Source: Cypionkella psychrotolerans
Lineage (GTDB): Bacteria > Pseudomonadota > Alphaproteobacteria > Rhodobacterales > Rhodobacteraceae
Length of the DNA stretch: 64,000 nt
Assembly (NCBI RefSeq): GCF_001294535.1
Contig: NZ_LGIC01000069.1
Span: 1-64,000, forward strand
Direction: 5' to 3'
The first letter of the stretch is position 1; the number at the start of each line of letters is the position of its first letter. The translations under genes and the position numbers were made by a program. This document shows positions 44,898 through 53,768 of the stretch, piece by piece. Under the pieces are notes generated by a model, which saw nothing but the letters and a program-made list of their open reading frames with translations, had not been told where the DNA came from and searched no databases.

Positions 44898-46334
44898 TCA
44901 AAGGATCGCGCCGATGCTCAGTACCACCGAGATGAAAATCGTCAGGATAAGCAGAAGCGGCCAGACAAACACGATCCAGCGGTCATAAGAGATGCGGCCA
45001 ATCGCCAGCGCCCCGATCACCACTGCCGAGGTGGGGGTGATGAGGTTGACCAGACCACTGGCCGATTGATAGGCCGTCACCACCAGGTCGCGCGTCACCC
45101 CGGCGAAATCGGCTAGGGGTGCCATGATCGGCATCGACAGTACGGCGAGGCCAGAGGATGAGGGAACAAGGAAACTCATCGCCACTTCAATCCAGAACAT
45201 CAGGTTGATGAAGGCCAGTTCCGGCAGTCCGCTCACCGCCTGCGCCGCCGCGTTCAGGATCGTGTCGGCGATCAGGCCGTTCTGCATGATCACCACGATA
45301 CCGCGGGCAAGGCCGATGATCAGCGCCACGCCCAACAGATCGCGCGCACCGTCAACAAAGGTCGAGGTCAGACGCTTTTCGCCAAGCCGTCCCACCAGCC
45401 CGATCAGGATTGCCATGCCAAGGAACAGCGCCCCCATCTGCGCCATCCACCAGCCCTGTGACGACACCCCCCAGATCAGTCCCACAAAGGTCGCCGCGAA
45501 CAGTACCAGGATCACAGACTGGGTGCCGCTCAGACGGTCGTTCCCGGTCCCATTGCCACCCGACAAGAAGGCTTGCCGATCGCGACTCGCCTGGGCCGCC
45601 ACCACGGACCTTGCCGGATCGGCCTTAACTCGCAGCGCGTAGCGGGTGACATAGGCGATGCAGATCGCCAGCCCGCCCAACAGCAGCACAACGCGCAACA
45701 CCATGCCTTCTGTAAAGGCCACCCCAGCGGCATTTGAGGCAATGACAGTGGCAAAGGGATTGATCGTTGAGCCCAGCGTGCCGATGCCGGCGCCGATCAG
45801 GATGACCGCCACCGCCGTCATCGTGTCGAACCCCGCGACCAGCATCGCCGGGATCAACAGCGGATAGAACGCCAGCGTCTCCTCAGCCATGCCGTAGGTC
45901 GTGCCGCCCAGTGCGAACAACGACATCAGGATCGGGATCATCCAGACCTCGCGTCCGTTCAGCTTGCGCATCGCCGCTTTGATGCCGGTGTCGATCGATC
46001 CGGTGGCATTGACCACGCCCAGAAAGCCACCCAGAAACAGAACGAACAGCGACACGTCGATGGCGTTCGCGGCATAGCTGTCGGGGTCGTAAAATCCGGC
46101 AGTCGGGGCCAGCAGGACGTCGATGAAACCCTGCGGATTGGCCTCGACCGTCTTGTAGGTGCCCGCCACCGCCACTTCGCGCCCGACGGCGTCGTTCTGC
46201 ACCCGGTCAAACTTGCCCGCCGGAATGATCCAGGTCAGGGCTGCCACGACGATGATCAGCGCGAACAGGATCGTATATGCGGTGGGAAATCGCGAGGCGA
46301 GACTGTCAGGTTGTGGGGTGGGGCTAAGTGCCAT
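44898..46334 (-). CDS. YfcC/ArcD-like arginine-ornithine exchanger candidate
   Basis: 478 residues with about 12 helices. [27 protein letters not shown] and [22 protein letters not shown] are typical of the C4-dicarboxylate anaerobic carrier-like family (YfcC), members of which replace ArcD in many arginine deiminase operons. Exchange of arginine for ornithine is the likely role from context. The ATG at 46334 with AAAAGAGA is chosen; an ATG at 46355 overlapping the previous stop is an alternative. Confidence 0.88.
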   Translation of the reverse strand: MALSPTPQPDSLASRFPTAYTILFALIIVVAALTWIIPAGKFDRVQNDAVGREVAVAGTYKTVEANPQGFIDVLLAPTAGFYDPDSYAANAIDVSLFVLFLGGFLGVVNATGSIDTGIKAAMRKLNGREVWMIPILMSLFALGGTTYGMAEETLAFYPLLIPAMLVAGFDTMTAVAVILIGAGIGTLGSTINPFATVIASNAAGVAFTEGMVLRVVLLLGGLAICIAYVTRYALRVKADPARSVVAAQASRDRQAFLSGGNGTGNDRLSGTQSVILVLFAATFVGLIWGVSSQGWWMAQMGALFLGMAILIGLVGRLGEKRLTSTFVDGARDLLGVALIIGLARGIVVIMQNGLIADTILNAAAQAVSGLPELAFINLMFWIEVAMSFLVPSSSGLAVLSMPIMAPLADFAGVTRDLVVTAYQSASGLVNLITPTSAVVIGALAIGRISYDRWIVFVWPLLLILTIFISVVLSIGAIL

Positions 46335-46351
46335 GGCGGTCTCTTTTCCAA

Positions 46352-47005
46352 TCATTTTACGGGTTGAGCAGTTGATCCGAGGATCGGCAAAAACCCCGGA
46401 ACGCGTCGCGCATAGTCGTCAAAGACGGCACCGAACCGGGCGCGGGTTTCGCGCTCTTCGGCGCGGGCCAGACGGGCGTACATCCAGATCAGGAACGGAT
46501 ACATCGCAAGCGTCAAAAGCGTCGGCCATTGCACCAGAAACCCGGTCAGCACCAGCACGAAGCCTGCGTATTGCGGATGGCGCAGCCGGGCATAAAGACC
46601 TGTGGTGGCCAGTTTGCCGCTGCGTTGTGCGGCATACAGCACCGGCCAGGCGGCGGAAATCAGCCAGAAACCACCGCCGATCAGCAAGAAGCTGAGCAAA
46701 TGGAACGGGCCGAAATGCGGATTGCCTCCCCAGCCGAACATCATCTCGGGCAAATGGCCCGCGTCATGCGCAAACCAGTCGATACCGGGATAGCGGGTCT
46801 GCAGCCAGCCGGACAATAAGAATATGGTAAGTGGAAACCCATACATCTCGGCAAAGAGGGCCACCAGAAACGCGCTGAACGCGCCGAAACTGCGCCAGTC
46901 GCGCGGCGTCTGCGGCTTGAAGAAACTGAAGGCGAACAGGATGAAAATCGCCGCGTTGATAAGGGCAAACAACCACAGGCCATAGCCAGAGGACGTGGTG
47001 ATCAT
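46352..47005 (-). CDS. Membrane methyltransferase of the ICMT/PEMT type
   Basis: 217 residues, about five helices. The C-terminal block GLYARLRHPQYAGFVLVLTG and RAEERETRARFG is the S-adenosylmethionine-binding signature of isoprenylcysteine/phospholipid methyltransferase-like membrane proteins. A target could be a phospholipid headgroup, which would sit well with the cardiolipin-synthase genes, but there is no direct evidence. Its ATG overlaps the DUF2933 stop (ATGA). Confidence 0.85.
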   Translation of the reverse strand: MITTSSGYGLWLFALINAAIFILFAFSFFKPQTPRDWRSFGAFSAFLVALFAEMYGFPLTIFLLSGWLQTRYPGIDWFAHDAGHLPEMMFGWGGNPHFGPFHLLSFLLIGGGFWLISAAWPVLYAAQRSGKLATTGLYARLRHPQYAGFVLVLTGFLVQWPTLLTLAMYPFLIWMYARLARAEERETRARFGAVFDDYARRVPGFLPILGSTAQPVK

Positions 47006-47298
47006 GGCTTGTCTCCGGTGTCATTAGTCTGATCATCTGGCGCTTTGGCCTGAGGTTCGTTGTGGCTGCCATGCCCACCGTGCCCGCCGTGGCCCCGGTG
47101 CATGAAGAAATGCATCCCGATCCAGACTGCCAGAAACACAAAGGAACCCGAAGTGCCGCCAAAAATATGGACGCGGTGTTCATAGCCGAGCAGGATCGCG
47201 GCGATGACAAGAAAGACGATTAGGGCAATTCCGGTAGAAGACTGCCAGAAACCGGGGTTGGGCTCTAGCTTGTGCATCGAATGATCATGGTCTTGCAT
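47002..47298 (-). CDS. DUF2933 His-rich membrane protein
   Basis: 98 residues: a central helical pair (GIALIVFLVIAAILLGYEHRVHIFG; FVFLAVWIGMHFFMH in part) and a GHGGHGGHGSHN tail that should bind metal. MQDHDHSMH at the N-terminus adds more His. DUF2933 proteins accompany copper-export genes. GGAGA precedes the ATG at 47298. Confidence 0.85.
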   Translation of the reverse strand: MQDHDHSMHKLEPNPGFWQSSTGIALIVFLVIAAILLGYEHRVHIFGGTSGSFVFLAVWIGMHFFMHRGHGGHGGHGSHNEPQAKAPDDQTNDTGDKP

Positions 47299-47385
47299 CG
47301 CTGTTTCTCCTTGAACACTACAGACTTGGCGCGAATGTTTTGCAGGCTTTGGCCTTGAGAACCGATGCTGGAACATGGACCAACG

Positions 47386-47892
47386 TCATGCGGCAACTCC
47401 CGGTTCTTCACCTGAGCCGAAATGCTGCCTTGCATCCTTGACCATGCGCCAAACGCACCATCTGGCGTAAATCGGCGCGAAAATCCGGCCAAGCCAGCGC
47501 CCTACAAGACCGGATGGCAACCGGTAGTCGATGAAAACCCGGACCTCGGTTCCTGCGCCCATTCTCCGCGTCACAAACCGCATGACGTAGCTGTCGATCA
47601 CCAGCAGGCGCTGCAGCCCGCGGGTTTCCCAACGCTTGGTGCTGGGTGGCGTCCGCTGCGTCACGACCTCTTCGACGAACAGCGAAAGGCCTAGAAAGCG
47701 TCCGCCCGTCCGGATCACAGATCCCACGGCGCGGCCTTGTGCGGCGTCAAATTGATAGGTCATCCGCCCGCCCAGCATCATCATCGACCGCCTGCCCATA
47801 TGGGCGGCAAGCCTGGTCTGATCGTCGAGATGGGCGAAAACGTCGGACTGTGAGCCGCTCACAATGGCCTGGGACTGATCGTGATGGGTCAT
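47386..47892 (-). CDS. SRPBCC (START-like) domain protein
   Basis: 168 residues. The pattern of a helix-grip fold is visible: SQSDVFAHLDDQTRLAAHMG at the N-terminus, RWETRGLQRLLVIDSYVMRF strands and a long C-terminal helix ending in RMVKDARQHFG. These proteins bind hydrophobic ligands or act in lipid metabolism. It is the first gene on the minus strand after the FNR box at 48100 and may be the first of the arginine deiminase transcript. Confidence 0.72.
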   Translation of the reverse strand: MTHHDQSQAIVSGSQSDVFAHLDDQTRLAAHMGRRSMMMLGGRMTYQFDAAQGRAVGSVIRTGGRFLGLSLFVEEVVTQRTPPSTKRWETRGLQRLLVIDSYVMRFVTRRMGAGTEVRVFIDYRLPSGLVGRWLGRIFAPIYARWCVWRMVKDARQHFGSGEEPGVAA

Positions 47893-48099
47893 TGGTGGCA
47901 CGGTCTTGATCCTGACAGATTCCGCCTGCCCCCATATCGGGCGGCATGACGTGGCGACTTTTCAGATACAGACGCGGCTTGGGTCGGAACATTACAGGCC
48001 GGACTGCCAGATTGCGCCAAAGCACCGCCGCTGCTGTGGTGGCATACCGGTTTTGGCTGTTTCAACGTGCTCGTTGCATTTGGCGGGCTCGCGGCCCGG

Positions 48100-48113
48100 T
48101 TGATCGAGATCAA
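48100..48113. promoter_or_regulatory. Perfect FNR/FnrL box between divergent genes
   Basis: TTGATCGAGATCAA is a perfect TTGAT-N4-ATCAA palindrome. It lies 208 bases upstream of the ATG at 47892 (towards the arginine deiminase block) and 68 bases upstream of the ATG at 48181 (towards the sigma-factor block). Oxygen-responsive control of one or both is likely. Confidence 0.8.
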
Positions 48114-48180
48114 AGCACGACAGGGCCTGTTGTGACCAAATGCAGACAAGGAACGATTCCTTGGCGGTGGTGCCATCCCA

Positions 48181-48543
48181 ATGCAACTTAAGTTCAACAG
48201 GCCGAAGATCAAAACTGCGATCTTGCAGACCATTGCCCTGCTGATGATTTTCGGGCTGTTCCTGACCACCGCAAATGCCGAAGTGCCGACAATGGCGGAT
48301 CATCCGGTGGCCGAGATCAGTCTTTCCGCCGTGCCGTCCGATTGCCAGACTTCTGGCCCGTCACTTGGCCACACACATTGCAATGCCAATACAGTCGTTA
48401 TTCCCGAAAGACGGGCACTTGATGTCCCGCTCATGCCCGTCGCCGACTCAGGCGTCTGGCATTATGCGGCGGTGACCTGTGGTCCGGCCCCGATCAATCA
48501 GCGGCTGCTTCGCCCGCCCAAAGCCTTTCGTGCGCCTGTCTGA
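48181..48543 (+). CDS. Small secreted Cys/Pro protein upstream of the sigma factors
   Basis: 120 residues with a signal peptide (LQTIALLMIFGLFLTTANAE), scattered Cys (SDCQTS, THCNAN, VTCG) and the end LLRPPKAFRAPV. It has the same layout as the proteins heading copper operons at 12130, 14853, 23982 and 25098. The gap to the first sigma gene is 66 bases and includes an AACGC-CTCC-GCGTT hairpin at 48561-48574. Function unknown. Confidence 0.65.
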   Translation: MQLKFNRPKIKTAILQTIALLMIFGLFLTTANAEVPTMADHPVAEISLSAVPSDCQTSGPSLGHTHCNANTVVIPERRALDVPLMPVADSGVWHYAAVTCGPAPINQRLLRPPKAFRAPV

Positions 48544-48609
48544 CTGACGCGGGGTGGTCCAACGCCTCCGCGTTGCGATCCAACCGCTTTTCCACGCACG
48601 GAGCACCCC

Positions 48610-49194
48610 ATGTCCATCCATAGCTACATGCTGTCCGAACCGGACAACCGCGCTGCTGTCAATCCGGCCGTCAATCAGCACCTGATTGCGGGAAAACAGG
48701 CATTTCTAGGTTACCTGCGCCGCAGGCTCGGCAGTCTTGATGAGGCCGAAGACGTGTTGCAGAATTTCAGCCTCAAGGTGATCCGCGCCAGCCAGACCGC
48801 AAGCGGCGAGGAAAAGATTGACGCTTGGCTGGGCCAGATCCTGCGCCATACGCTGATTGATCATTATCGGCGGCGTGCCACGCGACTACGGGCGGAAATC
48901 GCCTATTCGCAAGAGCAGGGTTTTGAGGAACCAGCGACAGAGGCTGACCCTGCTGCAGGGCCATGCAAATGCTTGCCCAAGGCCTTGTCTCGGCTGGGCC
49001 AGGATCAAGCCGCGATCCTGCGCCGTGCCGACCTGGAGGAAGAGCCGCGTACCCAAATTGCCGCCGACCTTGGGCTGACGGCAAACGCCCTGAACGTCCG
49101 CCTGCACCGCGCCAGACATGCCTTACGTCAGGAACTTGAATCCGCTTGCCTGTCCTGTCGCGACGGCAGCTTTCTGGAATGCGCCTGTGACTGA
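48610..49194 (+). CDS. ECF sigma factor with Cys-rich tail (CorE-like), first of two
   Basis: 194 residues. Sigma region 2 (RRRLGSLDEAEDVLQNFSLKV) and region 4 (RTQIAADLGLTANALNVRLH) are clear. A CxC sits in the linker (GPCKCLPKAL), and the C-terminus carries CLSCRDGSFLECACD (Cys180, 183, 191, 193). The linker CxC plus Cys-rich tail is the arrangement of copper-responsive CorE from Myxococcus, where metal binding to the sigma itself replaces an anti-sigma factor. No anti-sigma gene is present. GGAG precedes the ATG. Confidence 0.88.
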   Translation: MSIHSYMLSEPDNRAAVNPAVNQHLIAGKQAFLGYLRRRLGSLDEAEDVLQNFSLKVIRASQTASGEEKIDAWLGQILRHTLIDHYRRRATRLRAEIAYSQEQGFEEPATEADPAAGPCKCLPKALSRLGQDQAAILRRADLEEEPRTQIAADLGLTANALNVRLHRARHALRQELESACLSCRDGSFLECACD

Positions 49195-49804
49195 CGCCTT
49201 TGATCCGGCCACCACCGCCAATGCCAGTGCGGTCTGCACCGCCCTGAGCCAAAGCCACGCGTATCTGCGATCTTATCTGCAACGGCGCCTGGGCAACAGC
49301 GAGGAAGCCAGCGATGTCATGCAATCTTTCATGTTGCGGGCGATGGAACGCGCCGATGATCTGCGCGATGTCCGAACTGTTCGTGGCTGGCTTAGCCGAT
49401 TGTTGGCCACATCCCTTGCCGATCACCAGCGTGGTGCGGCACGGCGCAGACAGCGGGAGGCTGTGATGAGGCCGCAATTTTTTGACGAAAGCCCGGCCGC
49501 CGAGGTCGAATTGCAGGCCGCCATTTGCGCTTGCCTCCTCGAGTTGATCGCAACGATCAAACCCGATGATGCCGACCTGATCCGGCGCATCGACCTGAAC
49601 GAGGAACCACGCGCGGCGGTCGCTGCTGATCTTGGTCTGACGCCTTCCACTCTGGCTGTGCGGCTGCACCGCGCCCGCAAGGCACTGAAGCAGCGGTTGG
49701 TCGAGATGTGCCTGACCTGCCCGGAGCATGGCTTCATGGACTGCGGCTGCGATGCCGCCCGTCGGGCAGGATTGCTTCGTGCCGCTGCGGCGGAGAAGGG
49801 CTGA
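49187..49804 (+). CDS. ECF sigma factor with Cys-rich tail (CorE-like), second of two
   Basis: 205 residues from a GTG at 49187 that overlaps the end of the first sigma gene. Region 2 (RRLGNSEEASDVMQSFMLRAM) and region 4 (RAAVAADLGLTPSTLAVRLH) are intact. The linker has ICACLLEL, and the tail CLTCPEHGFMDCGCD repeats the CxxC-x7-CxCD pattern of its neighbour, followed by a basic extension. The two proteins are clearly related but differ throughout. They may recognise different promoters or respond to different metal states. Confidence 0.87.
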   Translation: MTDAFDPATTANASAVCTALSQSHAYLRSYLQRRLGNSEEASDVMQSFMLRAMERADDLRDVRTVRGWLSRLLATSLADHQRGAARRRQREAVMRPQFFDESPAAEVELQAAICACLLELIATIKPDDADLIRRIDLNEEPRAAVAADLGLTPSTLAVRLHRARKALKQRLVEMCLTCPEHGFMDCGCDAARRAGLLRAAAAEKG

Positions 49805-49899
49805 CCTGTAATGATCGCGCGGCCTTTGCGTCTATTGGAATGAGGCCGGGCAAACGAACAGGTTCCGCGCCCTTGGACCCAACGCATCAGGAGAAAGCC

Positions 49900-50088
49900 A
49901 TGAACCAGATTTTGAAGCCTGCGCATGATCACAGCGGCCATGCGCAATCGGACAGCCATTCCGCTGCGGGCGGATGCTGCGGCGGTGCCGAGGCCAAGCC
50001 GCAGGCGACTGCCGACGCCGCGCCGCAGCATCCGGCCGCCGACAGCAAGACCAAACCGGCAGGATCTTCAGGCTGCTGCTGCGGCTGA
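49900..50088 (+). CDS. Cys/His-rich mini-protein (metallothionein-like)
   Basis: 62 residues: [21 protein letters not shown] at the N-terminal half (shown in part), an Ala/Pro/Lys spacer, and SSGCCCG at the C-terminus. Five Cys and six His in 62 residues indicate soft-metal binding. CAGGAG lies seven bases before the ATG at 49900. It is 40 bases upstream of the CopB-type ATPase, so it may be a cytoplasmic copper buffer or a delivery protein for that pump. Confidence 0.8.
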   Translation: MNQILKPAHDHSGHAQSDSHSAAGGCCGGAEAKPQATADAAPQHPAADSKTKPAGSSGCCCG

Positions 50089-50128
50089 CCCTACCGCCCG
50101 CCCTTTGACGCGACAGCAAGGACAAAAG

Positions 50129-52510
50129 ATGACCAGAACAGCTTCACTTGACGTTGGTGCCTATTTTGACGGGCTGGGCCATCTTGGTGTCGTAAAGCAA
50201 TTGCTGACCGAACCAGGCGTGCAGGAGGCAAGCTCCAATCCTGGTTCGGCCTCGGTCACAGTGCGGTTTGACGAGGGCGTTACCAGTGTCGGCAAACTGC
50301 AGGCGGTGATCGTGGCGTGCGGCCAGCATTGCCGGGGCGAAAAGGTGCCCGCCCATATCTGCGCGCCGGACGACATGCCGGGAATTCCTGCGCCGACCCC
50401 GGCGAAGGCCGATCCCCACGTTGGGCATAACATGGCGGGCCCTCATGCGGGGCATGACATGGCGGGCATGGCAAAAACCGGCACCGCCCGCGATGAGATG
50501 GCGGCCGAAATGGGCCATGGCGCAGGTGGCGACATGCAATCCATGGTGCGTGACATGCGCAACCGCTTCTTTGTCGCGCTGGTATTTACCGTCCCGATCT
50601 TTATCTATTCCCCGATGGCGGGCCTGTTCAAAGCCCCGCCGCCGCCGTTCGGCCTGCGGCTGGATGTATGGTTGCTGATCCTTGGCAGCGCCGCCGTGCT
50701 CTACCCAAGTTGGCCGTTTTTTGTCGCCGCCGCGCGGGCGCTGCGCAATGGCGTGCTGAACATGGCGGTGCTGGTCGTGCTGTCGGTCGGCACCGGCTAT
50801 GTATTCAGCCTAGCATCGGTTTTGTTCTTCCCGGGCGTGCAGTTCTTTGAAGCGGTCGCCGTGCTGCTGGTGTTCATCCTGCTGGGTCACTGGCTGGAAA
50901 TGCGGGCCCGGGCCGGCGCGTCTGAGGCGATCCGGGCCCTGTTGGACCTCGCCCCGCCAAAGGCAAATGTCCTGCGCAAAGGTGTCGAAGTCGAGGTGTC
51001 CACCGCCGAGGTGCTGGCAGGCGAGATCGTCGTAATCCGCCCCGGCAACAAGATCCCCGTCGATGGCGAAGTCACCGAAGGCACCTCATTGGTCGACGAA
51101 TCCATGCTGACCGGCGAGTCGATGCCGGTGAATAAGACTGTCGGCAGTCAGGTGATCGGGGCAACGATCAACAAGAGCGGCACTTTCCAATACCGTGCCA
51201 CCAAGGTTGGGGCCGATACCGCGCTGGCCCAGATCGTCAAGCTGGTCCAAGAGGCGCAGAATTCCAAGGCCCCGGCGCAACTGCTGGCCGACCGCGCCTC
51301 ACAATGGTTGGTGCTGGTGGCGATCGTGGTCGGCCTTGCCACCTTTGCGGTCTGGTATTGGTGGCTGGGCGCACCGCTGCTGTTTGCCCTCACCCTGACT
51401 ATCACCGTCTTTGTTATCGCCTGCCCCGATGCGCTTGGCCTTGCTACGCCGATGGCGGTCATGGTCGGCACGGGGCTGGGCGCGATGAACGGCATCTTGT
51501 TCAAGAACGCCAGCGCGCTGGAGGATGCAACCAGACTCGATGTCATCATCTTTGACAAGACCGGCACCCTGACCATGGGTCAGCCCAAGGTTGTCGAAGT
51601 GGTTGCCGCCGAAGGCCGCAGCGAGGACGAGGTTGTGATGGCGGCGGCGGCAGTGGACAAGGGGTCTGACCACCCGATGGCCGTTGCCATCGTCGAACGG
51701 GCCGCCAACCTGACCCTAGGTGCGATGTCGGCGTTCGAGACGCTCGACGGTCGCGGGGCCAAGGCCGAAGTCGCGGGCAAGTCGGTGCTGGTCGGCAACC
51801 GGCGCCTGATGGACGAAGAGAAGGTGGCGCTTGGCGCGCTGGCGGACCGCGCCGAGACGCTCAAGGGCGCCGGCCGGACGGTCGTGCATGTCGCCGAGGG
51901 CGGCCAAGTTCTGGGCCTGATCGCGATTGCCGACGCCTTGCGGCCTACCGCGAAAGCGGCGGTTGCCAAGCTGCGCGAACGCGGCGTGCAGGTGGCGATG
52001 CTGACCGGCGACAATGCGGGGACTGCGGCGCGCATCGCGGGCGAACTGGGCATCGATATCGTTTTGGCCGATGTGCTGCCGGGGCAAAAGGCCGAGAAGG
52101 TCAAGGAGTTGCAGGCGCAGGGCAAAAAGGTCGGCATGGTGGGCGACGGGGTCAATGACGCCCCCGCCCTGACCCAAGCCGACGTCGGTTTTGCCATTGG
52201 CGCAGGCACCGACGTGGCGATGGAAAGCGCCGATGTGGTGCTAATGAAAAGTGATCCCTATGACGTGGTGGGGGCAATCATTCTATCACGCGCCACCCTG
52301 CGAAAAATGCACCAGAACCTGTTCTGGGCGGTGGCTTACAACGTGGTGGCCTTCCCGGCCGCTGCGGGTGTGTTTTTCCCCTATGTCGTCAGCCCCGAAA
52401 TTGCGGCCCTCGCGATGTCAGGCAGCTCTGCCCTGGTCGCCGTCAACGCGCTTCTCCTCAAGAGAACCCGGCTTGAGGGGATCGCAAAGTCGCAACCTGC
52501 TACGACCTGA
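50129..52510 (+). CDS. CopB-type heavy-metal P1B ATPase with CPD motif
   Basis: 793 residues. The N-terminal domain is a degenerate HMA-like fold without its Cys motif ([11 protein letters not shown]), then a His/Met-rich stretch ([18 protein letters not shown]). Eight helices, DKTGTLTMG (Asp476), SDHPMAVAI and [20 protein letters not shown] follow. The ion-site motif in helix 6 is CPD (Cys432-Pro-Asp), not the CPH of CopB or CPC of CopA. Probable substrate is copper or silver from context. A relic of a sister copy lies at 35400-35760. Confidence 0.93.
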   Translation: MTRTASLDVGAYFDGLGHLGVVKQLLTEPGVQEASSNPGSASVTVRFDEGVTSVGKLQAVIVACGQHCRGEKVPAHICAPDDMPGIPAPTPAKADPHVGHNMAGPHAGHDMAGMAKTGTARDEMAAEMGHGAGGDMQSMVRDMRNRFFVALVFTVPIFIYSPMAGLFKAPPPPFGLRLDVWLLILGSAAVLYPSWPFFVAAARALRNGVLNMAVLVVLSVGTGYVFSLASVLFFPGVQFFEAVAVLLVFILLGHWLEMRARAGASEAIRALLDLAPPKANVLRKGVEVEVSTAEVLAGEIVVIRPGNKIPVDGEVTEGTSLVDESMLTGESMPVNKTVGSQVIGATINKSGTFQYRATKVGADTALAQIVKLVQEAQNSKAPAQLLADRASQWLVLVAIVVGLATFAVWYWWLGAPLLFALTLTITVFVIACPDALGLATPMAVMVGTGLGAMNGILFKNASALEDATRLDVIIFDKTGTLTMGQPKVVEVVAAEGRSEDEVVMAAAAVDKGSDHPMAVAIVERAANLTLGAMSAFETLDGRGAKAEVAGKSVLVGNRRLMDEEKVALGALADRAETLKGAGRTVVHVAEGGQVLGLIAIADALRPTAKAAVAKLRERGVQVAMLTGDNAGTAARIAGELGIDIVLADVLPGQKAEKVKELQAQGKKVGMVGDGVNDAPALTQADVGFAIGAGTDVAMESADVVLMKSDPYDVVGAIILSRATLRKMHQNLFWAVAYNVVAFPAAAGVFFPYVVSPEIAALAMSGSSALVAVNALLLKRTRLEGIAKSQPATT

Positions 52511-52579
52511 CCCGCAGCAGCAAGACATTTCCAGTCATGCCCAGCCCGCAACAAGCGGCACAAAAGAAAGAGTACGAAA

Positions 52580-53635
52580 ATGACCCAACACACAAAACTG
52601 CGGATCGCGGTCAACGGCTATGGTGTGATTGGCAAGCGAGTTGCGGACGCAGTCTATCAGCAGATCGACATGACGCTTTCCGGTGTTGCTGACATCGGCA
52701 CCGATTGGCGCCCACGCATCGCAACGCACAAGGGTTTCGATCTGTTTGGTGCCACGCCAGACGCCGTACAAGCGATGCGCGCTGCAGGAATGCAGGTCAC
52801 GGGAACGCTCGATGATTTGCTGGAAGTGTCGGATCTGGTGGTCGACTGTACCCCCAAGCATGTCGCTTCCCGAAATGTCGAACTCTACCGTCAGCGCGGT
52901 CTGAAATTCATCCTGCACGGCGGCGAAAAGCACGACGTGACCGGTCACTCCTTTGTCGCCGAGGCGAATTTCGCCAGTGCGCTTGATCGCGACTGCACGC
53001 GTGTCGTTTCCTGCAACACCACCGCGACGGTGCGCACCCTGTCTGCGCTGAAACGGGCGGGTCTTTTACGCCGAGCACGCGGCACTTTGCTGCGCCGCGC
53101 CACAGACCCTTGGGAAAGTCATCTGGGCGGAATCATGAACACCTTGCTGCCCGAACCGGAAATTCCGAGCCATCAGGGCCCGGACGCGCGCACCGTCGAT
53201 CCGGACCTGGACGTGATAACGATGGCGGTCAAGGTTCCTGAGACGCTGGCCCATCTGCATTACTGGGCCGTTCAACTGACCCGCCCGGCCAGCAAGGACG
53301 AAGTTCTCGCCGCATTCCGCACATCTTCCCGGATCGCCTTGATCGGCCAGGATACAGGACTGACCGCGATCAATACGGTCAAGGAGTTTGCAGCTGACCT
53401 CGGGCGTCCGCACGACGACCTCTATGAGGTGGCGCTGTGGGCAGACATGCTCAAAGTCGAGGGCGACGAGCTTTTTTATGCCTACATGGTCGACAATCAG
53501 GCCATCGTGATCCCTGAAACGATCGACGCGATACGGGCGCTGACCGGCAGTATCCGAGACTTCCGGGACTCGATCGAACGAACCGATGCGGCCCTTAATA
53601 TCGGGATCATGTCACGGGCTCTTGGTCCGGCATGA
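52580..53635 (+). CDS. Archaeal-type (type II) glyceraldehyde-3-phosphate dehydrogenase
   Basis: 351 residues. VNGYGVIGKRVADAV is the nucleotide-binding loop. The catalytic Cys145 is in SCNTTATVRTL, and HQGPDARTVDPDLDVITMA plus KVPETLAHLHYWAV are signatures of the archaeal GAPDH family, distinct from bacterial GapA. Phosphorylating oxidation of glyceraldehyde 3-phosphate with NAD(P) is expected. It follows the CopB ATPase by 69 bases. Archaeal-type enzymes also occur in the block at 36-40 kb. Confidence 0.9.
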   Translation: MTQHTKLRIAVNGYGVIGKRVADAVYQQIDMTLSGVADIGTDWRPRIATHKGFDLFGATPDAVQAMRAAGMQVTGTLDDLLEVSDLVVDCTPKHVASRNVELYRQRGLKFILHGGEKHDVTGHSFVAEANFASALDRDCTRVVSCNTTATVRTLSALKRAGLLRRARGTLLRRATDPWESHLGGIMNTLLPEPEIPSHQGPDARTVDPDLDVITMAVKVPETLAHLHYWAVQLTRPASKDEVLAAFRTSSRIALIGQDTGLTAINTVKEFAADLGRPHDDLYEVALWADMLKVEGDELFYAYMVDNQAIVIPETIDAIRALTGSIRDFRDSIERTDAALNIGIMSRALGPA

Positions 53636-53768
53636 ATGCATGGCAGCACGTCTCCAGGGCAAATGCTGACACCGGCATAGGCTTGGCATTCATCAACGCA
53701 ATTTCATGGCGACGGGTGTGATCATTCGGAACTGTGCACCGAAAACCAAATAGGAAAGGGTACTCATC

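Noticed and set aside
48007-48140. Open frame with LLWWHTGFGCFNVLVAFGG around the FNR box
   Set aside because: Looks protein-like for 30 codons but has no start or ribosome site and lies in the divergent promoter region.
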